Source of the DNA: Acanthornis magna
Lineage: Eukaryota > Chordata > Aves > Passeriformes > Acanthizidae
Reading direction: 5' to 3'
DNA: 64,000 bases
Assembly: GCA_036785705.1 (NCBI GenBank)
Contig: JAWUZG010000056.1
Span: 18,730,501-18,794,500 of the forward strand
Part shown: piece after piece, positions 10,956 to 24,200 of the stretch
Position numbering within the stretch: position 1 is the stretch's first letter
Layout: every line of letters starts with the position of its first letter
Notes under the pieces: generated by a model
What the model was told of the DNA's origin: nothing
The model's database searches: none
The model's input: the letters and a program-made list of their open reading frames with translations, nothing else
Program-made: the position numbers and the translations under genes

Positions 10956-13505
10956 CTGTCCCAAAGAGCCTTTTCCGTGCTTGCTCTGAGCCAGGGACAC
11001 AGTCCCACTCCGGCTGCTGCCAGAGCTCAGATTTGGGGGCACCAGAGCATTTTCTGAGGGAGTATTTTAAATTTTGGAATGTTCCCCCCCGGGCAGCCGC
11101 AGGGATTGAGCACAGACTCTCCCAAGCAGCCCCTCAGTCCTGGGTGAGGTTTATTCAGCTGACCTTAAAAAGAACCTCAAAAACCAACAACTCAATTAGA
11201 ATAGGTAAAAATACCCTCAGAAATCCCCAGCAGTCAGTCAGGGTCGGTGTTTTCAAAGGCACAGCAGCACTTCAGGAACAGATTGCTTTATTTGTTCCAT
11301 GTAATTTACTTCCCAATGTGTCCCTGGATTCCCCATCCATTGCGCTGGTGATACTGCAAAGGTGACCGGGGAAGGTTTTGTTCTTTGCCCATCTCCCACC
11401 CAATGCTGCCCCGTGGCAGAGGGACCCCGGGGGGAGCAGCGGTGTGTCCTTGTCCCCAGCAGCCCTCGGGCTGTGGATTCCCCTCTGGATGCACCCCAGG
11501 GACTCTCCAGAGCCTCTCCCTGCATCATCGCCCTCAGCTCTGTTTATACCCTCAGTCAGGAGAGGAGAAAGGAAAAGCAGACTGCCAGGATTCTTCAAAG
11601 CTGTCCAAATTATTGTATTTTTGTACCCTTCCCTCTCCTCCAGACGAGGCTGAAAGCCCAGGAGGATCGTGCCAGCCTTTCCTCAGGGCCTGCTCTCCCT
11701 CCCCACACCCTTCCCAAGGCTCTGCCAAGGAACTCCCTCATCCCAGCCTCAGCGCCCACTCATTTCTCTCCTTTTTTACCTTTTAGCAGGAGTGGGATGT
11801 GAGAGACGTCACAGCCTGGGGCTGCAGGAGACACCACGAGCAGGGCTGGGATTTCTGCAGGATTTCTTGTCGGGACCACGCAGGAACACCGAGGGTCCCG
11901 TGCTTCCCAGGGCACACTCCCACGCCGTGGCTGTGTGGAGGATTCAGCACAGCACCTCCGAAAACCTCCAACAGCTCGAAGGTGTCAGCTTGACAAGCTG
12001 AGATCCACACAGAGCTGCCTTTTATCCTAATTTTCGGGACTGCGACAGCTCCAGGGAGCTGCAGCTCAGAGCAGCTGCACACAGCCCAGCACAGGAGATG
12101 GGGTCATTCCCTCCAGGCAAGGAAAATGTGGATATCAGCCCCGGGAAATCCACAGTCCATGCTGGAGCTCCTGGCTCCTCCCAAATCGGCTGCTGAAGGC
12201 CTTGCAGGATCACCTGCACTGTGAATCTGCAGTCAAACCCTTCCCTGCAATCCCCACCAGAGCCTCCAGTCCATTTCTGCCCCAGCACCCAGAGGTGCAC
12301 CCGGCCTGGGCTGGAGCCATTGCCAGCACCAGCAGGAGGAATCACTCCTGAATGGACAAACTCTGTCCCCTCCTCTGAGCAGGATCTGCGATTCTGGAGC
12401 ACTTTGCCCTTGGAAGTTTGTCCATTGGGACAGAAGTCAAAACCTCCCAAAGCCAAAGCTCCAGCAAGTTGTACAGTGAGACAAGAGCAACCACAAGAGC
12501 GTCTGAACTCAAACTAATTCTTATCCCACTCCTGATCCTCCTCAGACAGATCCCATTTCCCTCTGAAATTCCTCATTACCTTATAAAACTGTAACTTGAT
12601 GCCCTGCTGAGAATTTTTAAATCTTCTCCACTGTGTTCTTAAAGTATATAAGCAAAATCCCCAACACTTAATGAAGTGTAAAACTAATTATTATGAAATA
12701 AAACTAGCTGTTCACTGAGTGGAAAACCAGCCCATTTTCATGTCCTATTTTCCTTTGCAATGTATTCCCTCCCCTGCTCCGCAAATGTAAAAATAAATAT
12801 CCCTCCCAGCGTCGCGCTGCCTCGGAGGCTGGAGCCCACCAATGAAAACCGGCACAATTTAATGGCCCTTAAATGCTCAGCATCTTTTTCCTTTCCTGTA
12901 AAATCCATCTGACCTAATGGCTGTGACAATTACGTGTATGGCTTTCCTATTAAAAGGTAATTTTCTGAGTTGGCAGAGCAACACAGGCACGAGATGACAA
13001 AAGCAGTAAACTCCAACTTCCCAGCATTCCGAGCCATTTCCAAGTCGGCTCCTCAAGACAAAAAGGCAGAATTCCCTTCCCGAAGAGCAGAGCTGTTACA
13101 CAACAGAGCCCGGTGCCAGCAGCCAGCTCCAGGCTCCATTACCTCGTTAATGCGGCGCTGCTGCTCCCGGGCTGAAGCTCTCAGGTTGCATTTGACTTTC
13201 CGCTGACCTCCCATTTCCTCCTCTCACTGCGGCCATGGATTGGGAACCTTCCCGGGGAGGGCTCAGCTCCCGGGGGCTCATCCCTGCCATGGGAATGGCA
13301 CTGACACAGCCACACCTTCACCTCCACGGACCCAAACCCCTGGATTTGTGTCCAGCATTCCCAAGGGATTTGTTCATCCCGTGAGCCTGGAGTCACCCCA
13401 TTTTTCCAGGATGTACACAATCCACACCTAAAGCTCCCAACACCACTGATACTTCTTTGCCTCAAACAGAATTGACCACTACGATACAAAAAAAGAAGAA
13501 AACAT

Positions 13506-13511
13506 TTTATT
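13506..13511 (-). terminator. UACA distal polyadenylation signal
   Basis: A canonical AATAAA on the minus strand, in an AT-rich setting and just before sequence changes to GC-rich intergenic DNA. Cleavage would fall at about 13,476-13,496. Confidence 0.6.
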
Positions 13512-14766
13512 GATGTTGTAAATACGGGAGAGATTTAGAAAAACATACCTAGAGCTCCCTGGATAAGGAAACACAATATCAAAATAGGCCAGTTAGTACA
13601 ACAAAACAAATCCTCTCCAATAAGCTTCAAGTAATGCAATCATAAAAGAATTTGGCTAAAAAGTAACTCTTTACTCTGAGATGTTTTCTGTAATAGTCCT
13701 CTAAGAAACTAAAGGAAAGCAGCAGCAGATCTGTTTAACTACAGACACATATTTAGTAAATATATTAAGGGTATTTCTATATAAAAACTGCCCTGCACAT
13801 CCATCACTGTCTGGAGCCTCTGCGTGGCCTCTTCAATCCTACAAGACTCTGCCCAAAAAGGGAGAAAAAAGGAGATAAACAGAACTCTACCATAAAAAAG
13901 GGGCCCAAGGCCTGGAGGGGCAGCTGGGGGAGCCCAGTCCACACAAAGCAGAGAACTCTGACTTCAGTCCTCATTTTTCAGGAACAGGGAGAGGAAGCTT
14001 GGCTCTTCTGCACCAGGATGCCACATTCCCACTTGGTGGTTATCAGCAGAGGCTTTTAACAAGTACACTGAGATCAGCACTCACTGGTGCTCAACTGAAA
14101 CAGCCCCGTTCGTTATCAGGCTCATTTTTCAATGACTTCCCTTGAACAGTACCAAATTTCATTTCATAAAACTTCCTTGAGGAAACACCACCCTTCAGTT
14201 AAAAACAAAGCCTTGTTGCATGGGGAGATTCCAGCAATTAAAAATTCTCCTTTCATTAATCCTCACTATTGGCATCTTCCCCCATAAATGAGATTAAAGC
14301 ACATCATTTACACCTCAGACTTCCATGAGCCGCTGTCTGAAAATCCAATACCCAATGTGCCTCGTGTGCAGCTCAGTGAGCTGCTCAGTCCCACCCTAAT
14401 GAAGGCCTAATGAGGAATGAAATGATGCAGCACTGGGATCAAATGCTGCTCCCCAAACCAGGCCACTCCAGGGCCACTGTTCCGAGTCAGCACTAAAGCA
14501 TTCAGGTAGAAGTCGGGGGAGGGGGGAAGGGAGTTAGTGTTTGGATGGAAAACCTGATTTTTAAGTCTTGTAAAAGCAAAGGCACTAAGTCTTAAGCTTA
14601 TATATTAAATAAAGGCTGTAACTTGGCCAGCCAAGTTACAAGAGACACCTGAACACCTTCCTTCATGTGTCACAGCACATCCTGCCCAGCCAGCGTGACA
14701 AATTAGCCACTTTCTCTTAATCATTAAGGGACATCCGCAGCTACAACACTCAGCTCCTCTGCACGG

Positions 14767-14772
14767 TTTATT
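14767..14772 (-). terminator. Possible proximal UACA polyadenylation signal
   Basis: AATAAA on the minus strand about 365 nt after the UACA stop codon. It could yield a short 3' untranslated region. Confidence 0.35.
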
Positions 14773-15134
14773 TTTAACTATCCCATGAGAGTTCAAGTTC
14801 AAGGATCAACTGGAGTTTCTGGGTATAGGCCCTGCTTTAATAAGTGGTCAATCAGACATTAAAATAATTTAACCTCTATGTCATCATTTTGACAGTTTTA
14901 AAAGATGCTCTACACCTTCTATCCATCTCATGAAAAAAGTGTCAGGCCTGAGACACCGTAGCCCTGGTTTAGTGTTTTATGAGAAGAAAATGCGTCCGCT
15001 CTGTGAGTTGTTTCACGTTTGGAGGCTGTAATTGCAGCTTTATCACCATAATTAATTTAATGTGAACATAAAGGCCCTGAAGGCTCTCACTCCCACAAGC
15101 ACAGCACCCATCCACAGCAGCCCTCAGGAGCAGC

Positions 15135-15206
15135 TCAGCAAACCAGGCCCTGCCTCATGCGGATGATCTGGAGCAGAGCAGCCTGCACATCTTCATCCAT
15201 GTGGCC
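15135..15206 (-). CDS. UACA: UACA exon 19, terminal coding exon
   Basis: Encodes [20 protein letters not shown] then LVC and a TGA stop at 15135-15137. The acceptor is CTCCAG at 15207. The mammalian protein ends in the same way, so the C-terminus is intact. Confidence 0.97.
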   Translation of the reverse strand, partial: GHMDEDVQAALLQIIRMRQGLVC

Positions 15207-18200
15207 CTGGAGGAGCAAACAGCAGTCACAAACACTGGAAATGCCTCTGAGCATCAACCACCCACTCCCAGCATTACGAGATTCTTCAACATCACCCAAA
15301 ACTCGTGGTGATTTTCACCACTCTGGGACAATCTGAAATACTTGAGGAATCTTGCGGTTTTTTCCTCGTGGACCTCTCTGACACAGAATTTTCCTTTATG
15401 AAAACACGATGTGGGAAAAAATGACTGTCCCAAACCATTCCTGCATTCCCTGGCTGCCTGGGCTGAAGCAGAATCAAGAACATGCTCACCCCAGTGAGAC
15501 TCAGCTATGGTAGGCGTTGGTTTTCTGGTTGGATCAGTCTGTTCTAAATTAAAACTCTCCACATGATACTTGATGCTGGTTTCAGCCTCATTTGAGGTCA
15601 CAGAACCATGGAATATCCTGAGCTGGGAGGGACCCACAGGATCATCCAGCTCAGCTCCTGGCCCTGCACAGACCCCCAACAATCCCAGCCTGGGCAGCCC
15701 TGGCAGCGCTGTCCAAAGGCTCCTGGAGCTCGGGGGCTGTGCCCATTCCCTGGGGAGCCTGGGCAGTGCCCAGCACCCTCTGGGGGAAGAACCTTTCCCT
15801 GATCTGCAGCCTGAGCTGCCCTGGCCCAGCTCCAGCCGTTCCTGGGTGCTGTCCCTGTCCCAGAGCAGAGATGGAGCTGCAGTCCCTGCCGAGGTCTCCC
15901 CTCAGCTCCTCTACTCCAGGCTGAGCACTGAGAGCCCCGAGCCACCCAGGCAGGAATGTGCCCCAGGAGCCTCTCACACCGAGGAGAGAGAGCAGAATGT
16001 GCCGTACCTGGACAGCGCTGAGCAGATGTGTCCGATACACCGACACCACCTCCTGGTGCTGCCGCTTGGCGTCCTAGGAGAGAGCAGGACACGAGGTGAG
16101 CTCCTCACATTTCCCATATCTGACCACCAGAGCCCAGCTCCTGGCCCTGCACATTTATTTCATCACCAGCATCAGTTATTTGGTTAAAACCACTCAATTT
16201 CAGAACACTTTGCCTTATGAGATTCAACCCTGCAAATACTCTGACAGATGTACTTGTTAATCAGTGCAGGAGTAGGAGAACTCACTTTGCTCAGACACAG
16301 CTTTAATTATGAGCTTTACTGAAGTCACAGGGGCCACAAAAGCGTACACAAAATCCCAGCACTGTCTCAGGACGTGTCCCCTGCTCTGTCAGTGCTTCAT
16401 GATAAACAACACACAAGGGCTTGCAGGCCAAGGAACACAACTCAAAGCCATTAAGAAATTATCACCTCACCCTTTGAAGGTGAGAAAAAATACATGGTTG
16501 GGTTTCTGTAAGAAAATACTAAAGCTGAGCTTGCATTCAGAAATGGTCTTGGCAGGACTGTAGCAGAGTATCTCAAACACAAATGCTCCTACTTTGTTTA
16601 TATCCTTTTTATCTGGAAAAGCTGCCAAGTGTTTCAACTCAAACTGCAGAAGAAAGCAGAAAAAATTACAGAGAAGAAAGAACTCAAGGGGAAAAAAATC
16701 CCCTAAAATAATGGATACTGTACTTGTGAAGTGTAAGGCTGCAGCCACAGCCCCTGCTCCAGCGGCACATCCAGATTTCCCTGTTTATACAAGGAATTAA
16801 GCAATGCTACTGCACATCAGACAACACCTTGTGTGAGCACTTACAGCCAGCTGCTGCTGGAGTGTTTTCACTTGGCTCTGGAGCAGTTCCACCTGCTGGT
16901 TGTGCCTCTTGGAGGGGATCCCAGTGGTGTATGTCAGCTGGGACAGGCCATTGAGAGCCTGCTTCAACCGCTCCACGTCGTTCAGCAGCTCTGTTATCTT
17001 GAAAAAAAAAAACACAGAAAACACCATTTAGAGATGTCTCACTGAAATCTATTCTTTGACATTCTTTCAAGTCTGATGAAGCCCAGCAAGCTTTGAAGGG
17101 CCTTTGTCCCTGCTGCTAAGAAAGGACTTTATTTTCCTGCCAGGCTGGTTCCTACTGTGCTGCCCGGCACTGGGAGGTGTCAGGCACAGACCCTGCAGGT
17201 CAGCAGTGACTGAAAAAAGTGAGGATCTAAAGATATTGCAGGTCTAACTTCCAGGAAGAACAGTGAACCTTTAGAAGGCAAGTGAGAGATGTCCAACGAA
17301 CACAGCTCCAATGGAAGGAGGAGTCGATAGCCCCAAAAGTCGGAGGCTTTAATACAACTTAAATACTACACAATGTCCAAAACATACAAGGAGTTGGAAA
17401 AACTTCGTAAAGTCCAAAACCAGGACTTCATCTGGCTTGGGCCAACCCCGGGTACCTAATGCTCAGCACAAAGTGGTGCTGGAACACCTCAGGAGCTGTA
17501 TTTGCAGCCCAGTCCTTCAATGCTGAGCACAGAACATCAGCAGCACGAACCCCACACCTCACCTTGTTGTCCTTGGCTTCCACCTGCTTTGCAGACTCCT
17601 GGATTCTCTTCTGCAGGTCGATAATGGTTGTCAGTGATTTGTCACACCTTTCCTTCTGGTCCTTGATCTCCTGCTCGATGCTGCAGCTCCGCAGCTGGAG
17701 CAGCTCCTTCTCGTCCTTGAGGGACAGCTCGCTCCTCCTGGCCTGCAGAGCCTCCTCGCAGGCCTGCTCGTACTTCTGGCTCATGCTGGACAGGTGCCCA
17801 GCCATGCTGCTCACCTGGGCCTCCAGGGCACTCTTCATGGAGCTGTACTCTGCCATGGCCACCACCTCCTGGCTCTGCAGCTCTGCCAAGGCCTGCTGGC
17901 TCAGCTGCAGCTCCGCCTGCAGCCTCAGCACCTCCTCGCTCTTCGCGTGGGTCTCTGCCTCCTTCTCCTCCAGGCTGGCTTTGACGGCTGCGATTTGTCC
18001 TTCCAGCATTTCCTTCAGCTGGGTGTACTCCCCCAGAGGCACCGAGGACTTCCTCAGATCCGCCAGCTCCTGCTGCAGCTCCCCCACTCGGAGCTTTTCC
18101 TTGCCGTAACATTCCTCCTTCCTGCCCAGGGCTTCCTTCAGCTCCTCCACGGTGTGACCCAGAGCCTCCCCCACGGCCTCCATGTGCTGAGCCGGGGGCT

Positions 18201-21200
18201 GGGGGGCTGTGTCCTTCCCCTCCTGCTGCTCCTGCTGTCCCTCCTGCCCCGTGCACCTCCTGAGCAGAGCCCTGAGCTGCACGTTGAGCTCCTCCATCCT
18301 GCTGGCACACAGCCGCTCCAGCTCGTGCGATTTCTCCGCCAGGATGTAGTTCTGCTGCAGGTCATTCTGGATGGACACAACGCCGCTCCTGAGCTTCTCG
18401 TTCTCCTCTTTGCACCTCTGCACTTCCTCCTCACTTTCTCTGCACCTCTGCTCGTGTTCCTGCAGCTTTGCCCTTAATTCCTTCACCGTGGCTTCGAAGC
18501 TCTGCTCTCTGTCCTGAAAGGAGGCGACCGGGGCATATTTTGACTTGATGCACTCTTGAATTGTGTCCAGTTCCTTCTTCTGGGCTTCAATTTCTGCATG
18601 CAACTGTGAGATTTCATCTTGCCCCCTCTTATGCTCAGCCCTAACGGCAGCATTGTTCTCCTGCAGCTCTTGCACGCTTTTATTTAAAGTATTTACTGTT
18701 GTTTCATGATCTTTTAAACTTATATACTCAGTTTTTAATTGGTTCTGCAAGAGTTTCACTTTACTTTTCAAAGCTCCATTTTCCTCATTCACCCTCAGGA
18801 ACTCTTGCTTTATCTCTCCAATTTTCCCCTTCAGATCTGACAGCTCCCCGTTGGTCTTTTCCAGGGTGTTGTTCAGGACGGTTTTAACCTCCTCGTGTGT
18901 GGTCGCCAGCACGTACTGATCCCTCAGCGTCTCCCTCAAGCCTGTGTTCTCAGTCACCAGTTTGCCCACTTTTGCTTGTTCATCATCGTATTTCTTCTGA
19001 AGCTCAGCAAGCTGCTTTTCGAGCTCAATGCCATTAGATTTTAAAGCTTCCACTTCTTTCTTGTGCTGCTCTGGAGACAGGTACACAGCTTGGAAGTGGC
19101 TGATATTCTCACTTAAGTCGTTCTTCTCTGCCAGCAACTTTTCAGCTTCTGCTTTGCTTTCATTGTACTTCTTTGTTAGTTCAAAAAGCTTTTTTGTCAG
19201 GTCACCCACAGCCAGATCGTTTGTTTTCTTCAACTCTTCATGAATTTTTAAAGGCACATTCTGGCTTTTAATTTCAGTTTTTAGCATTTGGACTTGCTGC
19301 TTCAGCACCTTGTTATCAGCCTGCAATCTTTCAAGTTCCTTCTGCAGAGTCTCATTCTTCTGTGATAGCTCAGAAATTGCCTTCCCCAGTTCCTCCTTCC
19401 TTTGCTCAAACCCACTCCTCATTTGCTCGTGCTCTTCTGCCTTCACACGCTGAGCCAGCTGAGCTCTCTGACTCTCAGCTTCCTTCTGTAAAAGCACAAC
19501 CTCTGCCTGCAGCTTCTCTCGCTCCCCCTCCACCTCTGCTAATTTCCTCGCTTTCTCAGTCACCTCGTTTGACAGCAAACCCTTCATGTTCTCAAACGTC
19601 TCTGCGCTCACAGACTGGGCCAATTTGGCTGCTGTCTCTTTGAGCTGCCCTTCCAACTCCGTGACATCCCTGCCCCTTTTATCTCGTTCCATCTCCAACT
19701 TCGCAACTTCCTTCTGCAACCTTTTGTTTTCATCCACCAGCCTTCCCTCGTCCCTCTGGAATTCTGCCACCAGCAATTCATTCTGCTTAATCTGGTTCCT
19801 CAGTTTCCCCACCTCAGCAGAGGCTCCCTCGTACTTGGTTTTCATCTCTCGGAGCTGCTCCTTGAGCTCCTCCGTCACCTTGGAGCTTCCCGAGGCCACC
19901 TCGTTGGTCAGGTGGTCCTTCAGGGCCAGGAAGTGGCTCTGCATTTGCTTCACTTTGCCTTCAGAGTCGAACATTCTCTTCTGCACATCCTTCAGAGCAT
20001 CCTCAAGCTGTTTGATCTGTCCGTCAGACTCCGCCTTGGTTCTCTCACACTCTGATGCCAAAGCTTTGCACTCCGAGGCCTTCAGGGACAGCTCCCTCTG
20101 CAGTTTGCTGATCTCCTCCTTGGCTGCTCCAAAGCAGCTCCGCAGGTTGTCCAGCTCTTTCTTTAAAGTCTCCTTCTCTGAACTGGGTGATTGGGTAGGC
20201 AGGGAGAGCTCCAGGGGCCGCAGCATAGACCTGGACTGAAGGGAAATTGGCACAAAAAAGTTCATGTTCACAATTTTGAAAAGTCACATACACGTGTTAA
20301 TTATTTATTATTTAATATGGGAACTGTCATATAGAGAAGTGCCTAAAATCACAACTTGTACAAGAGATTTTTTTTTTTTTTAATCACCCTAAATTATTCT
20401 TGCCCATATTAGAGAACAGCTATTTCAGCTTTTAACAGCAAAAATCTTGAATATAGCTCCACGTTACTGCTTCCCAATCCTGGAATGGTGTGGGTTGGGA
20501 GGGATCCTAAAGCCCATCCAGTGCCACCCCTGCCATGGCAGGGACACCTCCCACTGTCCCAGGCTGCTCCAAGCCCTGTCCAGCCTGGCCTTGGGCACTG
20601 CCAGGGACCCAGGGGCAGCCACAGCTGCTCTGGGCACCTGTGCCAGGGCCTGCCACCCTCACAGGGAGGAATTCCTTCCCAATATCCCATCTAAATCCAA
20701 ACCTCGGGGTGCGGGTGTAGTGTATTCATTCCACTGCCCTTGTTCTGCATTCATATTTAATCACTCATCTGCTAGAACAAATTTAATTAATTAAGATATT
20801 GCTCCCATTCCTCAAGCATATGAAAATAATTGTATAAGGAATCAGAACAGAGAATGTCATGGTTAACAGATCCTTCTTGCTGAGAAGAGTGAGGAATGCA
20901 GTCATTGGGAATTCCAGAAGGGTTTGTGTTGGAAGTGTCACCAAATGGACTCTAAATACCATTTCATTCCACCCCAAGGGTCTGTGAGACCTTGTTTATA
21001 CCCAAATTGTTGCTTTAAAAGGCTGATAGCTATCAAACAGAATTTTCAGGGAATTATCACATAGCAGGCAGGAAAATTAAATCTTCTGAATATTAACTGG
21101 ATTTAAATTAGAAAAGTATTACGGAGATGAACCCCCAGTTTACACTGGGACTGTAAAACACATTTAGGAGAGCTCATGACAGACCCAGCAGCTCCCAGCA

Positions 21201-24200
21201 TTTACAGCCCTGTCACAGACAGGACTCTAGAGGGCACCCACAGTTAAAAACAAACACAGAAAAGCAAGAATTCCTCCAAACTGTGTGCTCAGAAGCAATG
21301 TTCAATAAACACACACTTATAAGCATGTTTATCTTTCCCAGCACAACTATCTCAGAATTCCTTCCAGTGGTAAAATATTTATTACCTGCGATTCCACTGC
21401 AAACGCTTGGCCTTGTTTAAGTAATAAATCTTCTTTTCCTGGATTTTCAAAGCAAACAATGTTTAGGCTCTGATTAAGAACAGTAACACAATCCCAAGAA
21501 CACTGATTTTCCTGCCCAGCTTTATTCTGGTCGCTGGGGCCGTGCTAGGCTGAAGGCTGGTGTTTAAGTACTTAGTATTAAAACAACTTCTACTTAACTA
21601 AGCCCCACAGGAAGCCTGGTCAAGGCCCTCCAAAGGAGGAGGAGAAAAGTGCTTTGCCAGGCTGGTTCTGGTCCTGCAGAAGGGTCACAGCTGGCACCTC
21701 GCCCAGCCCCTGTCTGCACATGAGCACAGCAGGAGAAGCATCCCCTGCACTCCACATCCATGGCTGCTCCTGCCAGGCAGCCAAACACTCCAAAAACCAT
21801 TTCATCTGCCAAGAGCCCTATGTGACACAAGTGCAAGGCAGGTCTGCAGCTGGGCTGGATGCAGGGGACACCGGGGGGATCATTTCTCACTGAAGTGTGA
21901 GCTCAGGGCATGTGCTCACAGTCAAACCTGCTCTGCTCCAGCTCTGACCCTGACACAGCTTCTGCCCCCGAGCCCAGCAGGAGCAGAGTTTGGGCTGGAA
22001 GGATGGAAAGGGCAGCTCCCTCGGGAGCTCCATTGGGAGCACGGATCCTGCTCAGCTCACTTTTCACGTTGTCAGAGGACACAGCAGAGTCCCCAAGCAC
22101 ACTTCCCAAGGCCAGGCTCTCCTGGGAGATTGAGCAATGGTGCTCTGGCAGCTCCTACACACACAGCTCTGCTCAGAGGGCTCAGGGGTGGGCACGAGGC
22201 ATGGCTGCATTTCAGACCAGCAACAGACCAAAAACCCCTTTGCCCATGAATTCCAACACTGCATCATGCACACAAGCTTTAACAATTAACTTCATTATTA
22301 ACTCTACTTACTATTTCCAAAGTTACCTCCAGACCCTGCAGAGTCACCCTAAAATCAAACGGCAAGAAACAAAAGTAAAGCTGAAAATTCATTTCAAAAT
22401 TTTGCTCTGTGTTAAACTAGGGAAGAAGGGGCAGGGAAAGCTTTTACAGTGAGATAACCATTCAGCACTTTCAGCAATTTATAATGCTGAAGTAGTTCCT
22501 ACTGTAAATATCAATTGCTATATCACATTTCAAATCACTCAACGTACTTCATAATACTTGAGTTTAGCTTTGAGAGCTTCAATAGTCCTTAAACTTTCTT
22601 CCTGCTGCTTTTCCTTGGTAGTCAGGATTTTCTTCAACTCATCTTTCTGAAAGAGAAGGAGCGCCACATAGCCAAAGCCACAAGAATGGACAGGTTTATA
22701 AGGCCTCAAGCACCTTTTTCAGGAGTTTAGACAGAACTTCAACCAAGATCAGCACCGAAGGAATCCCCAGTTTTTGAATTCTGAAGTTCTTCCTCAAGAC
22801 TGCTCCTCTACAGGAGGAGTCTTGAAGAGTGACTCAAGAATATGCACCAACATAATCTGCTACTGTTAAATTAATTCATATTTGTTAATGCGTTACCGAA
22901 AGTCACTAAGGATATGTTTAGTAGTATAAGTATGCTTAATATCCTAAGTGTGCTTTAGAGGAGCCATGGGAGTGATGTATTATTTGTAGCAACAGAAATG
23001 CTGTGGAGCTGCATAAGCTGATCCAGAGCAGTAGATATTCCATTTGGCATTTTTAGGTAGCTTTCAAGTAATGCACTTAAAACTGTAGAGGAAATAAAAG
23101 AGAGAGCTGCTGTCCCTACTCCCCAGTCCTGCTCCACCTGCAGGTGACAAATCCTACCTCATTCTCAAGATCACCAGCAAACATTTGCTCCTGCAAAAAT
23201 AACAAAAAAAATCCCCCCAAATAATTTTCTCAGTGATGTTTAAGGGGCTCATACACAGTTCATCAGCTGACAAATCCACCCCAGGTTCTAATGCTCCCCT
23301 GGCAGTTTCCCACACCCTAATTCCATGTGCTTTCCTTGCCACTTCTCCTGCCAGCACCTGGTGGCTATCTCAGCTTTCCAGCCTGATTGCAAGGCTTGCT
23401 TTACCTCACTCAGCTGCAGCTGTAACCCACTGATCCTGTCCAGCAGCATCCTCTGCTCCTCCTGCACTTCTCTCATTCGATCTTTCAAATCTTGATTTTC
23501 CAACTCCAAGTCCTTATAAGTCAAATATGAAATAAAAAAAAATAAAATAATGAAAACCCTCCACACTACACACACATTGGGAAAGGTAAAGACTCCGAAC
23601 CAACAGTTTTGATAGCCACTGAAGACTCCAAGCCCTGCCTAACCTTTTGAAAACTGCAGTGACGTGGCAATGAGATGGGAAAATTAATGCTGGTTAGTAG
23701 AACAATTATGACAGATTATTTTTAGTATGACACAAACATACATCTCTTGAGAATGTTAAAAAAATTAATCTTCCTGATTTTACTTCAGAGGCAGAAGGTT
23801 AAGAGGTAGGAAAGGTTAACACAGGGACACTTGCAACTGTTTATTACACAAAAAAGTGCAATTTTTTCCTGAAAAAGTTTACAGCTCATCTGCATAATTG
23901 CCACACTGCACATCATGCAATTAGGTTTTAAATACACAGCGATGTATGACCTTTGCTGTGGGACCATCAGTGCCCACTTCAGCAGCTCAGCTTGTCTTTA
24001 GTGCCTGTGCTCATTATCCCTGTGGGAATCCCCAGGGCCTGGGACTCTCCCCACCCACCTGAGCATTTGGTTCCTGCTGGTACAGCTGGGCACTGAGCTC
24101 CTCCTGCGCTCCATAGCCCCGGGCCCACTTCTGGGACCCGCTGGGGACCTGTGAGGACAGCAGGAGAAGGTTCCCTCAGACCCCTGTACCCATGCCAGCC

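Larger units (their letters stand above)
1..13489. other. Intergenic DNA downstream of UACA
   Basis: No exon is recognisable on either strand. GC-rich parts (300-1,340; 2,000-6,800; 8,750-12,500) hold minisatellites, CR1 scraps and many chance open frames. AT-richer, repeat-free islands at about 1,340-2,000, 6,800-7,430, 8,130-8,430 and 12,520-13,200 could be conserved non-coding elements, but that cannot be judged from one sequence. Confidence 0.6.
13490..15134 (-). other. UACA: UACA 3' untranslated region
   Basis: About 1.64 kb of AT-richer, repeat-free sequence follows the UACA stop codon. It contains AATAAA signals on the minus strand at 14767-14772 and 13506-13511, which would give short (about 0.38 kb) and long 3' ends. 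The distal end is inferred from the second signal; the exact cleavage sites are not visible. Confidence 0.75.

Noticed and set aside
9765..11008. Long repetitive open frames on both strands (up to 335 codons)
   Set aside because: Produced by the 22/23-bp tandem repeat, which lacks stops in any frame.
17459..20239. Several long plus-strand open frames (60-230 codons) opposite UACA exon 16
   Set aside because: They are antisense shadows of a stop-poor coiled-coil exon; their translations are Ser/Leu/Phe-rich and match no family.
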